A stretch of DNA of 64,000 nucleotides from Afifella aestuarii. Lineage in GTDB: Bacteria > Pseudomonadota > Alphaproteobacteria > Rhizobiales > Afifellaceae. Below the pieces are notes generated by a model that did no database searches, was not told the origin of the DNA, and saw only the letters and a list, made by a program, of their open reading frames with translations. This document shows positions 17,254 to 25,708 of the stretch, one piece after another. How positions within the stretch are numbered: the stretch's first letter is position 1; every line of letters starts with the position of its first letter. Location of the stretch: assembly GCF_004023665.1 (NCBI RefSeq), contig NZ_SAUF01000002.1, positions 1,156,391-1,220,390 of the forward strand. Direction: 5' to 3'. A program made the position numbers and the translations under genes.

Positions 17254-18144
17254 ATGGGGCACGGAAACTGGAGCGATCGGGACTGGGCGGTCTACGCCGC
17301 TCGTTCGGTCAGCGGTCGCAGCCGCTCGGAGCTTTTCGAGGCAAAGCGCATGAAGGACGCTTACGATCCGGCACAGATCAAGGTGAGGGAGTCCCGCGAC
17401 AGTGCCGAGAATCCAGAGGCGACGCCCATCATCATCGGTGTCGACGTCACCGGATCGATGGGCATTCTGGCCGAGGAGCTGGTGGTGAAGGGGCTGAACG
17501 AGGCCTTCACTTCACTCATCGGCCGCAAGCCAGTCAGCGACCCGCATGTGATGGCAATGGCCATCGGCGATGCGCAATGTGACCGGGCTCCGCTACAGGT
17601 TACCCAGTTTGAAGCGGATTTGCGTATCGTCGAGCAACTCCGGCAGTTGTGGCTTGAGGGCGGTGGCGGCGGCAATGGAGGCGAGAGCTACTGCCTCGCC
17701 CACATCTTCGCCGGGCTCAAAACGGCGCATGACGCTATGGAAAGGCGCGGCAAGCGGGGCTTCCTGTTCACGGTCGGCGACGAACCGGTGCATGACGGGG
17801 CCACCCGCGAGCAGCTTTCGCGCGTGTTCGGCGCGGAGGCGCGCCAAGGTGTGACAGGCCGGGAGGCGGTCAGGCTCGCGAGCGAGAGCTACGAAGTATT
17901 CCACATCATCGTCGATGGCTCATATGCCGCGAACCACATTCGGGAGGTTCGCAGCTCGTGGGAGGCCATTCTGCCCGAGCGGGTCATCCATCTGAGGAAC
18001 CCTGCCCAGCTTGCGCAAACGATCGTATCGACTATCGAGGCGGCGAGCATCCGTGCGCCGACCCATAAAGCCGGCCTCTCAGGGCTCCTTCCTGCTCCCC
18101 TTCGTCGCCGTCCCTGGGGTGGATGGGCCGGAGGCCAGCGATGA
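17254..18144 (+). CDS. Cytosolic vWA-domain protein linked to NrtR and a PurA-like ligase
   Basis: 296 residues, no signal peptide or TM. A vWA domain starts near residue 60: PIIIGVDVTGSMG carries a MIDAS-type DxTxS motif, and FLFTVGDEPVHDG supplies a later acidic loop. A glycine run (LEGGGGGNGGESYCLAH, about 131-147) sits in the surface loop before the expected MIDAS threonine. The N-terminus (GNWSDRDWAVYAARSVSGRS) is a short charged region and the C-terminus is basic. AAGGAAGGA precedes the ATG. It overlaps the next gene (ATGA at 18141-18144). vWA proteins usually scaffold a partner enzyme; here that is presumably the PurA-like protein. Confidence 0.82.
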   Translation: MGHGNWSDRDWAVYAARSVSGRSRSELFEAKRMKDAYDPAQIKVRESRDSAENPEATPIIIGVDVTGSMGILAEELVVKGLNEAFTSLIGRKPVSDPHVMAMAIGDAQCDRAPLQVTQFEADLRIVEQLRQLWLEGGGGGNGGESYCLAHIFAGLKTAHDAMERRGKRGFLFTVGDEPVHDGATREQLSRVFGAEARQGVTGREAVRLASESYEVFHIIVDGSYAANHIREVRSSWEAILPERVIHLRNPAQLAQTIVSTIEAASIRAPTHKAGLSGLLPAPLRRRPWGGWAGGQR

Positions 18145-19343
18145 CTCGCGCTTGGGCAGTGATCGGCGCGAGCTATGGCGATGAAGGCAAGGGGCGGACA
18201 GTCGACTGGCTGGCCGCTTCCTCGGGGCCAAAAGCGCTCGTCGTGCGGAGCAATGGCGGTGCGCAAGCCGGACACACAGTCGAAACACCGAAAGGGAGAC
18301 GCCATGTCTTCCATCATGTCGGATCGGGCACCTTCAGGGGCGCCCGCACGCATCTCTCGCGCTACATGGTGTCCCATCCGATCCTGTTCGCCGAGGAAGT
18401 GACGGCTCTCAGCCGCCATCTAGACTTGCCCGCGATCTCCGCCGATCCGCGGGGCTTCGTCACCACTCCGTTCGACATGATGGTCAACCAAGCCGCTGAG
18501 TTGGCGCGTGACGGTGCCCGGCATGGCAGCTGCGGCCTCGGTTTCGGCGAGACTGTCGGCCGCTGCGAGACGGGCCCATACGCCCTGACGGTCGCGGATC
18601 TTTATCGACCAGGGTTGAAGGATCGGCTGATCGCAATCCGGGAGGAATGGCTGCCGAAGCGGCTGGAAGAGATGGACCTTCGCCCCGGCTTCGGCCCTCT
18701 TGCCTTCGCCAGCTCTCGGGATCTGCTGGACTGCTTTGTCGCACAATGCACCGAGTTCGCGCGCCGCGTGGGACGGCGGGACGATCCGCAGATCGGCGAG
18801 GAAGACACTGTGATCTTTGAAGCTGCTCAAGGGCTGCTCCTCGATCAGAACGCATCCGGCTTTCCCTTCGTCACCCGATCTAAAACCGGACTTGCCAATA
18901 TCAGTGCCATTGCGGCGGAAGCTGGTATCGAGAGCCTTGATGCCATATTCGCCTCTCGCTGCTATCTCACACGTCACGGGCGCGGGCCAATGGAAGACGA
19001 AAGGCCTATCAAACAGTGGTATGCGCTGGAGGATCCGACCAACCAGCCAAATCCTTGGCAGGAGACCATGCGCCACGGGCTTATCGATCCCGCAAAACTC
19101 GCTGATCGCATCGCCTTGGACCTGGCCCGGAGCACAGTCCCGTGTCGTGCGTCTTTGGCGATGACCTGTCTGGATCAGGCGAAAAAGCGATTTGTCTGGC
19201 TAAGCGAGGGAGAGCCGAGAGAAGGCACAGAAGCTGCGTTTCTCGGCGCCATGGGGCGTGCGACCGGTCTTCCCCTAACCGTGTGCTTTTCCTCGCCCCG
19301 AAACGAATGGCACCGCGACGCAATTCGGACTTCGTCTTTCTGA
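18141..19343 (+). CDS. PurA-like (adenylosuccinate synthetase family) ligase, divergent
   Basis: 400 residues against about 430 for PurA. The P-loop and catalytic Asp are kept (GASYGDEGKGRTVDWL, residues about 9-24), as is the catalytic His segment (SNGGAQAGHTV). The region aligned with the PurA product loop reads SRCYLTRHGRGPMEDE. Where PurA has the Arg-rich aspartate/IMP loop (TTGRPRR) this protein reads DPTNQPNPWQET, and the guanine-recognition NKxD-like site appears as MTCLDQ. These comparisons are from memory, not a computed alignment. GGAGG lies 8 nt before the ATG. Likely a nucleotide ligase with a changed second substrate, not the housekeeping PurA. Confidence 0.8.
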   Translation: MTRAWAVIGASYGDEGKGRTVDWLAASSGPKALVVRSNGGAQAGHTVETPKGRRHVFHHVGSGTFRGARTHLSRYMVSHPILFAEEVTALSRHLDLPAISADPRGFVTTPFDMMVNQAAELARDGARHGSCGLGFGETVGRCETGPYALTVADLYRPGLKDRLIAIREEWLPKRLEEMDLRPGFGPLAFASSRDLLDCFVAQCTEFARRVGRRDDPQIGEEDTVIFEAAQGLLLDQNASGFPFVTRSKTGLANISAIAAEAGIESLDAIFASRCYLTRHGRGPMEDERPIKQWYALEDPTNQPNPWQETMRHGLIDPAKLADRIALDLARSTVPCRASLAMTCLDQAKKRFVWLSEGEPREGTEAAFLGAMGRATGLPLTVCFSSPRNEWHRDAIRTSSF

Positions 19344-19728
19344 AACGCGGCATTTGCAGCAGCCGCAGCAAATATTCGGGTTATCTCGCAACTGCCCGGC
19401 CAAACCGCTGATGATCTCTTGCGGAGCGCGGTATGCGCGGAACAATGACGAAGTCATTTGTTGCCGCTCCAATCTGCGCCCCGTCAGCCCCTTTCTGCGA
19501 AGCCATTTCCTATGACCCGGTCCGGTTCGTCGAGGATTCAGCCGTTGAACATCACTGCGACTGGACACCTCGAAGAATCTTGTCTTCGGTCTCCGATGGC
19601 GGCAGCGCCCGTCTCGGGAGGAGCGGCAACGGGGCAGACGGCGATCGTCAGCTTTATTTCGGCCGATTTTTCATGATTGGCGACGCCCTCCTCGGCGCCT
19701 TCCCGCGTCATGCGGGCGCAGTTCTCCC
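19344..19728. other. Intergenic stretch between the PurA-like gene and the IS relic
   Basis: No supported gene. A weak hairpin, ATTTGC (19352-19357) pairing GCAAAT (19368-19373) with a 10-nt loop, follows the upstream stop and might end transcription. The part next to the IS relic shows no recognisable terminal inverted repeat. Confidence 0.5.
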
Positions 19729-20205
19729 CTAGTGCCAGACCAACCGCATCAGGTTGTAGGCAAGGTTGGCCATCCCGATCTTCGCTTTCGCCCTGACGAT
19801 TCCGATGGTCCTCACGAACAGCGCCATTGGCCCCTTCACACGCGCGAAGACGTGCTCGATCGCCGAGCGGACCTTCGATCGCCGGCCGTTGGCCTGCGCC
19901 ATGCGCTCGCTCATCTGCCGCCCCTTCGGCGTATTCTGGTGGATGTCGGAGACGTGGCCGTGCTTCCACAGCCAGGCCTCGTTCTTCTTTGGGCGGTGAG
20001 CGGTGTCGGCCCAGACCCTGGAGCCGGTGTTGCGTCGGATGACCCGCTCGAGCTGCGCACCGTCATAGGCCACAGCATTCGTCACCGACCGGCCGGGATG
20101 AAGCCGCGATGCCGGTCGATGCTGGCGTGGTTCTTGTAGCCGAAAGCCGGCACTGCGGTGTCGACCTGCTTCGGCTTGCCGTCCTCCGCCTTCTTGATTG
20201 GAGAC
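19729..20205 (-). pseudogene. IS5-family transposase remnant, truncated and frameshifted
   Basis: The minus strand encodes the C-terminal half of an IS5/IS1031-type DDE transposase: VWADTAHRPKKNEAWLWKHG (second catalytic Asp), KGRQMSERMAQANGRRSKVR, then IEHVFARVKGPMALFVRTIG (catalytic Glu) and GMANLAYNLMRLVWH at the end. Upstream, AVPAFGYKNHASIDRHRGFI lies in another frame, so a frameshift occurred near 20090. The N-terminal half with the first catalytic Asp is missing. Neither terminal repeat nor target duplication is evident. Non-functional. Confidence 0.85.
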
Positions 20206-20306
20206 TGCCCGGGAGAGGGCTAAAAAGGCCGGCACAAGCTGATGATGGGTGACCATCAAACTGCTCAGTCTAGCTTTCGCTGTTTGGCGGGGAGCGCGTT
20301 ACGCCC

Positions 20307-21344
20307 TCATCGCAGAAGCTTCGTCCATACCCTGTCGTACAGCTGCACGACTTCCGGATCGCATGGCGGAACGAATTCCGGATCCGGCGCGCTCTCAGGC
20401 GGCGAAATCTCGGGCGCATCGGCCAGATCTTTATCCATGAACGCCTTGCTGCCCTTGATGCCGTTGGAGTAGCGGGCGTAGTTTGACACCATCGCCGCGT
20501 TTTCCGGCTCCATCATGAAGTTCATGAAGAGCTTGGCGTTCTCCATATTCGGCGCCGTCTTCGGGACCGCCAGATTGTCCATCCAGCCCGTGTAGCCTTC
20601 CTTCGGATAGGCATAGACCAGCGATGGCTTTTCATCGCGGGCCCGCATCGCATAGCCGTTCCAACTCATAGAGACGAGGGCTTCACCGGAGACCAGAAGC
20701 TCCTTGGTTTCCGAATTGTAGCTCTTCACCCACTGCTTCTGTTTCATGAGAAGGTCGAGGACCTTCTTCATGTCGTCCGGATTGGCGTTGCAGCGCGGCA
20801 GATTAAGATAGCGCAGGCTCGCATTGATGACGTCGTTGACATCACGCAGCATGTTAATCGAGCCTTTCGCGGCGTCTTCCGGATCGAAGAGTTGGGCGAG
20901 GGTGTTGGGGTCGCCCTTGATGACATCCGTGTCGACAACGAACGAGGTAGTGCCCCAAGCCCACGGGACGGTATATTGCCTGCCCGGATCCCAATAGACG
21001 TCGCGCCACCGCTCTTCGATATTGTCGAAATTCGACATTTTGTTCGGCTCGACCTTCGCCAGAAGATCTTCCTTGATCAAAATGGCAACCATGTAGTCGC
21101 CGGGAACGATGACGTCGTATCCCGCCGCACCGGCTTTCAGCTTGGCCAGCATTGTCTCATTGGAGTCGTACGTGTCGATGTGCACATCGACGTCGTACTG
21201 TTGCTCAAATTTCTCCACCAGCGCGGGCGGTGTGTATTCGCCCCACGTATAGATATACAGATCACCGGCCGCCTGCGCGCCTACAGGAAACGACGCGATC
21301 GCGACGGCCGCTGTCGATAGGATCATGGTTCGAAAGCGAGTCAT
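20307..21344 (-). CDS. potF: Polyamine ABC transporter substrate-binding protein
   Basis: 345 residues with a signal peptide (MILSTAAVAIASFPVGAQA). The mature start GDLYIYTWGEYTPPALVEKF and the later WAWGTTSFVVDTD, MLRDVNDVINASLRYL and MSWNGYAMRARDEKP are PotD/PotF-type. It captures putrescine or spermidine in the periplasm for the permeases encoded just upstream. Last gene of a five-gene leftward operon that begins with an aminotransferase. Ligand preference (putrescine, spermidine or a related amine) is inferred from context. Confidence 0.93.
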   Translation of the reverse strand: MTRFRTMILSTAAVAIASFPVGAQAAGDLYIYTWGEYTPPALVEKFEQQYDVDVHIDTYDSNETMLAKLKAGAAGYDVIVPGDYMVAILIKEDLLAKVEPNKMSNFDNIEERWRDVYWDPGRQYTVPWAWGTTSFVVDTDVIKGDPNTLAQLFDPEDAAKGSINMLRDVNDVINASLRYLNLPRCNANPDDMKKVLDLLMKQKQWVKSYNSETKELLVSGEALVSMSWNGYAMRARDEKPSLVYAYPKEGYTGWMDNLAVPKTAPNMENAKLFMNFMMEPENAAMVSNYARYSNGIKGSKAFMDKDLADAPEISPPESAPDPEFVPPCDPEVVQLYDRVWTKLLR

Positions 21345-21372
21345 CCTGGTTCCTTTCTGGATCGGGTTTCAT

Positions 21373-22176
21373 TCAGGTCTTATTGGACCTCCGCCCGATA
21401 AGGACGGACGTCAGAACGAGGACGGTTGAGGCGAGGACCAACAACGTCGAAACCGCGTTGACTTCCGGCGTCAGACCGAGGCGCAGCATTGAGTAGATTT
21501 GGAGCGGAAGGGTTGTCGCTCCGGGGCCGGCGACCATGCTGGTGATGATGAAATCGTCGAGCGAGACGATGAAGGCGAGCAGGTAGCCCGACACGACCCC
21601 CGGCAACATCAACGGAAGGGTGACGTGAAGAAAGGCTTGCCTGGGATTGGCGTAGAGATCAGCAGCGGCCGCATCGAGCGTGTCGTCCATCGACTCAAGG
21701 CGGGCGCGGATCGGGAGGTAGGCGAACGGTATGCAGAAGACGATGTGGGCGAGCAGCACGGTCATTAGACCGAGCTTCAAGCCGATCGCGATGAAGAAGA
21801 TCAGCGACGCCACCGCTGTGACGATCTCGGGGACCATCAGCGGCAGACTCAGAAGCGCGAACGCCTCGTTGCCACGTTTCAAGCGTGTCTTGCGCGTGGT
21901 AGCGAGGGCGGCTCCGATTGCCAGCACGGTCGCGATCGCCGCAGCCGATATCGCGATCATCAGCGAATTCGTAGTCGCCGTCTGAATATCAACGTTGCCA
22001 AAGACCTTTCCGTACCAGCGCAGTGAGAAGCCGGCCCAGACACTGATCGAGCGCCCGTCATTGAAGGAATAGGCGGCGAGATAGATGATCGGGCCATACA
22101 GGAACACCACGCAAACGATCGCGGCGATCCCAAACCCGGGAAATTGTTTGATGTTGCGCTTCGCCTTTGGGGACAT
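21373..22176 (-). CDS. potI: Polyamine ABC transporter permease (PotI/PotC type)
   Basis: 267 residues from the ATG at 22176; a TTG at 22191 overlaps the previous stop. About six TM helices starting at GFGIAAIVCVVFLYGPIIYL. The EAA loop that docks on the ATPase is present (AAADLYANPRQAFLHVTLPL), followed by GVVSGYLLAFIVSLDDFIIT, characteristic of PotC/PotI. Forms the membrane channel with the PotH-type partner. Confidence 0.93.
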   Translation of the reverse strand: MSPKAKRNIKQFPGFGIAAIVCVVFLYGPIIYLAAYSFNDGRSISVWAGFSLRWYGKVFGNVDIQTATTNSLMIAISAAAIATVLAIGAALATTRKTRLKRGNEAFALLSLPLMVPEIVTAVASLIFFIAIGLKLGLMTVLLAHIVFCIPFAYLPIRARLESMDDTLDAAAADLYANPRQAFLHVTLPLMLPGVVSGYLLAFIVSLDDFIITSMVAGPGATTLPLQIYSMLRLGLTPEVNAVSTLLVLASTVLVLTSVLIGRRSNKT

Positions 22177-22187
22177 GATCCGCTGCC

Positions 22188-23090
22188 TCAATGTGCTTCG
22201 CTCAGGCTCTTGCCGGCGCGGCGGGCGAAGACGAAAAGCAGAATGAGCGTGATCGTCAGCAGGATCATCGAGAGCGCCGCGCCAAAGGGCCAGTTCCGGG
22301 ACCCCTGAAACTGCATCGCGATCAGATTCCCGATCATCATCTTCTTTCCCCCGCCGAGAATATCGGGAGCCAGAAACGAGCCGACGCTGGGAATGAACAC
22401 CAAAAGGCTCCCGGCGATGATGCCCGGCTTGATAGCGGGCAACACGACACGAAACAGCGCCTGCCGGTAGCCGGCATAGAGGTCGTAGGCAGCCTCGAGG
22501 AGGCGGAAATCAAACCTCTCCAGCGAGGCGTAAATTGGCAGTATCATGAAGGGCATGTACGAGTAGATCAGTCCAAGCCCGATAGCGAAGTCACTGAACG
22601 CAAGCGGCAACGGGCTGTCGATAAGACCGACCCCCATCAGGCTCGCATTCACGGGCCCGTCGTCGCGCAGAACGAACAGCAGCGCTACCGTCCGGATCAA
22701 AAGGTTCACCCAATACGGCACGGTGATCAGGAACAGCCAGACCATCCGCTGATTGGCAGGCCGGGTGACAATGAAATAGGCGGTCGGAAAACCGATGAGA
22801 AAGCTCAGGATGGTCCCGGATCCCGCGAGAGCGACCGAGCGGCCGAAGATCATGAGATAGTCGGCGGTTGGGACCAGTGTGTCGTCGAAGATGTCGCGCT
22901 CGAACAGGACCTGGACGTAAGCGTCTGTCGAAAACGACCAGATCACGCCGCCATAGGTGTCAGGCTGGAGCAGCGAGTACACCAGCATCATGCACAAGGG
23001 TGCCACGAGGAAGATGGTGACGACCGTGAGGGCCGGTCCTATCAGGAGCAGGTTGCGGTGGGGGATGACCGTCGTGTCTCGCATGGCCAT
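22188..23090 (-). CDS. potH: Polyamine ABC transporter permease (PotH/PotB type)
   Basis: 300 residues. TM1 is LLLIGPALTVVTIFLVAPLC. The EAA loop reads AAYDLYAGYRQALFRVVLP and the downstream LLVFIPSVGSFLAPDILGGG is the PotB/PotH signature. Start at the ATG overlapping the ATPase stop (TGATG); another ATG lies two codons in. Partner of the next permease. Confidence 0.93.
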   Translation of the reverse strand: MAMRDTTVIPHRNLLLIGPALTVVTIFLVAPLCMMLVYSLLQPDTYGGVIWSFSTDAYVQVLFERDIFDDTLVPTADYLMIFGRSVALAGSGTILSFLIGFPTAYFIVTRPANQRMVWLFLITVPYWVNLLIRTVALLFVLRDDGPVNASLMGVGLIDSPLPLAFSDFAIGLGLIYSYMPFMILPIYASLERFDFRLLEAAYDLYAGYRQALFRVVLPAIKPGIIAGSLLVFIPSVGSFLAPDILGGGKKMMIGNLIAMQFQGSRNWPFGAALSMILLTITLILLFVFARRAGKSLSEAH

Positions 23091-24190
23091 CAACTCCTCA
23101 GAACCCGGACGGCATCCGCCTCGAACCCGATCACGACCTCCTGGCCGGTCTCGAAAGAGAGCTGGCCCCGGACGCCGCCTCGGGGCGCGCGTGCCACGAT
23201 CTCCGAGGCCCCGAGCTGCAGCCTGAATTCGACGGCGTTGCCGAGATAGACCTGCTCAGAAACCCGGGCGGAGAGCGTACCATTGGTGTCCGCCGTTCGT
23301 TCGGCATTGAAGAGTATGCGTTCCGGGCGAACCGAAAGCGTGACCTTATCACCCGCGGCCAACCGCTCGTCGCACCGGATGCGGATTCCCGCTCCCCCTT
23401 CTATGATGAGGTCGGCGTTGTCCTCGGTCACGTACGCGACCCGCGCCTCAATGAGGTTCGATTCTCCGATAAAATCGGCCACGAACCGATTCCTCGGATA
23501 CTCGTAAATTTCCGAGGGGGCTCCGAGCTGCTGAACGGCACCGTCGGACAGAACGGCGATCCGGTCGCTCATGGCGAGAGCTTCTTCCTGATCGTGCGTG
23601 ACGAACACGAACGTGATGCCGGTTTCGCGCTGGAGTGTCTTCAGTTCCCAGCGCATCGCCTGCCGAAGCTTCAGGTCCAAGGCCGAGAGCGGTTCGTCCA
23701 GGAGAAGGACCTTCGGCCGGGGGGCAAGGGCTCGCGCGAGCGCGACACGCTGCTTCTGTCCCCCCGAAAGCTGCTCCGGCATCCGGTCCGCAAAGGCTTC
23801 CATATGGACCAGCCGCAGGGCCTCGTCGCGGACACGCCGACACTCCTCGCGCGGGGTCCCCAGCATCTTGAGCGCAAAGGCGACGTTGTCGCGCACGCTC
23901 ATGTGCGGAAAGAGCGCATAGTGCTGGAAGACCGTGTTCACCGGGCGGCGATTGGGCGGCAGATGGGCGACCTCGCCCCCGAAGATCTCGATATGACCGC
24001 TGGTCGGCGGCTCGAAACCCGCCAGCAAGCGCAGAAGCGTGGTCTTACCGCACCCGGAAGGGCCGAGAAGCGTGAAAAACTCGTTCTCGTAGATATCAAG
24101 TGAGATGTCTTCGAGGGCCGTGAACGCACCGAACCGCTTCGTGATGTGACGAAACGCGGCGGCGACCACGCTCGATCCGGCATCACCCAT
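23090..24190 (-). CDS. potG: Polyamine ABC transporter ATPase (PotG/PotA type)
   Basis: 366 residues. Walker A GPSGCGKTTLLRLLAG, Q-loop VFQHYALFPHMSVRDN, signature LSGGQKQRVALARAL, Walker B VLLLDEPLSALD and the H-loop FVTHDQEEAL are all intact. The C-terminal about 110 residues form a TOBE-type regulatory domain. The ATG at 24190 sits 8 nt inside the aminotransferase end; the longer frame upstream is not favoured. Energises import of the polyamine bound by the operon's binding protein. Confidence 0.95.
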   Translation of the reverse strand: MGDAGSSVVAAAFRHITKRFGAFTALEDISLDIYENEFFTLLGPSGCGKTTLLRLLAGFEPPTSGHIEIFGGEVAHLPPNRRPVNTVFQHYALFPHMSVRDNVAFALKMLGTPREECRRVRDEALRLVHMEAFADRMPEQLSGGQKQRVALARALAPRPKVLLLDEPLSALDLKLRQAMRWELKTLQRETGITFVFVTHDQEEALAMSDRIAVLSDGAVQQLGAPSEIYEYPRNRFVADFIGESNLIEARVAYVTEDNADLIIEGGAGIRIRCDERLAAGDKVTLSVRPERILFNAERTADTNGTLSARVSEQVYLGNAVEFRLQLGASEIVARAPRGGVRGQLSFETGQEVVIGFEADAVRVLRS

Positions 24191-25607
24191 GCCGCACCAT
24201 CCCGCCCTGGCCGGTGGACGTCGCTTCACCCTCCCGGAGCAGGGCGGGCGTCACCTTCTCGATCGCTTGGCTCAGCGTGTCGACGATGACGTCGCAGTCC
24301 TCTTTCGTGACCGTCAGCGGTGGCGACAGAACCACACGATTGCCGATCGGACGCACGATCAGCCCAGCGTCGCGACAGGCCTGAAACACGATCTCTCCAG
24401 CGCGTTGAGCCGGCGCGAACCCGGTTTTGCTCTCCCAGTCGGCAACGAGTTCGACGCCGAGCATGAGGTGGCTGCCGCGCACATCCCCGACGATCTGGTG
24501 CTTCGTGAGTTCGGCGGCCCTGTTTTGAAGATAAGGCCCCACCTCGCGCACATGGCTCAAGATGTTCTCGTTTTCAGTGATCCCGATCGCCGTCAACGCA
24601 GCAGCGCAGGCCACCGGGTGGCCCGAATAGGTGAAGCCCATCGAAAACAGGCCGTTCTCGCACTGCGGCCGACTGATCACGTCGTGCACGTGCGCCGACA
24701 GGATGGTGGCTCCGAGCGGCACGTAGCCGGACGTGATCCCCTTGGCTACGACAAGAATGTCGGGCACGTATCCATAGAGCGTTTCCGATGCGAACCACTC
24801 GCCGAGACGGCCGAAACCGGTCACCACCTCGTCGGCGATGTAGAGCATGTCGTATTTCTTGCATATCTCGTAGATCCGCCGGTGATAGCCGTCGGGCGCC
24901 ACCAGCACGCCGCCGGCTCCCATGATCGGTTCGGCGATGAAGGCGGCCACGTTGTCCGGGCCCAGCTGCAGGATCCGATCCTCGAACTCCCGTACCAGAT
25001 AGTCGCAATACGCCGCCTCGCCCATTCCGCGCGATCCGCAATACATGTCGGCGGCGGAGACGTGGTGGATCAGGTCTTCGGCTACGGCATCGAAGCCATA
25101 TTTCGTGGCGTGGATCCCGGTCAGGCTGGCCGCCACATAGGTCGCGCCGTGGTAGCCGTCGATCCGCGAGATGATCTTCTTCTTTCTCGGCTTGCCGAGC
25201 TGGTTGAAATAGAAGTGCACGATCCGAACGGCCGCGTCGTTCGCGGTAGAGCCGCCGGACGAGAAGAATACGTGATCGAGCGTTCCCGGCGTGAGCTCGG
25301 CGAGTTTGGCGGCAAGGACGGAGGCAGGAACGTTGGTCGAATGGCCGAACGGGTTATAATACTGCATCTCCAAGACCTGTCTGGAGATGGTATCGGCCAT
25401 TTCCTTGCGTCCGTGACCGATGTTTACGCACCACAGACCGGCAATGCCGTCGAGATAGCTCTTGCCTGTACTGTCGAACACATGGACGCCGCGCGCCTGT
25501 GTGACGATCTGGCTCCCTTCTGATTGAAAGCGGGAAAAATCCGAATACGGATGAATGAAATGGTCGCGGTCCATTTGCCAGACCGCAGCTTGATCGTAAT
25601 TTGTCAT
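24183..25607 (-). CDS. Class III PLP aminotransferase, putrescine/omega-amine type
   Basis: 474 residues, full length for fold-type I omega-aminotransferases. GGSTANDAAVRIVHFYF and DGYHGATYVAASLTG bind the PLP phosphate. IADEVVTGFGRLGEWF carries the cofactor Asp. The Schiff-base Lys is in VVAKGITSGYVPLGA. The subgroup resembles SpuC (putrescine:pyruvate) and beta-alanine/GABA:pyruvate enzymes. As first gene of the polyamine transporter operon it probably begins catabolism of the imported amine. Exact amino donor not determined. Confidence 0.9.
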   Translation of the reverse strand: MTNYDQAAVWQMDRDHFIHPYSDFSRFQSEGSQIVTQARGVHVFDSTGKSYLDGIAGLWCVNIGHGRKEMADTISRQVLEMQYYNPFGHSTNVPASVLAAKLAELTPGTLDHVFFSSGGSTANDAAVRIVHFYFNQLGKPRKKKIISRIDGYHGATYVAASLTGIHATKYGFDAVAEDLIHHVSAADMYCGSRGMGEAAYCDYLVREFEDRILQLGPDNVAAFIAEPIMGAGGVLVAPDGYHRRIYEICKKYDMLYIADEVVTGFGRLGEWFASETLYGYVPDILVVAKGITSGYVPLGATILSAHVHDVISRPQCENGLFSMGFTYSGHPVACAAALTAIGITENENILSHVREVGPYLQNRAAELTKHQIVGDVRGSHLMLGVELVADWESKTGFAPAQRAGEIVFQACRDAGLIVRPIGNRVVLSPPLTVTKEDCDVIVDTLSQAIEKVTPALLREGEATSTGQGGMVRHG

Positions 25608-25666
25608 ACCCGTCAGGCCCCTCTGTCTTTTAATGATAGTAGGCAGAAAGGGGGCCGCCGAAGGAA

Positions 25667-25686
25667 AGTACCCCGGAAGGGGTACT
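25667..25686. promoter_or_regulatory. Perfect 20-bp palindrome between the aminotransferase operon and luxR-type gene
   Basis: AGTACCCC-GGAA-GGGGTACT: 8-bp arms, 4-bp spacer, no mismatch. It lies 60 nt upstream of the aminotransferase ATG and 23 nt upstream of the regulator ATG. The size and symmetry suit a GerE/LuxR-type dimer and it could control both divergent units. Perfect symmetry at this length is unlikely by chance. Confidence 0.65.
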
Positions 25687-25708
25687 AAGAGCGGATGAAG
25701 AGCCGTCG

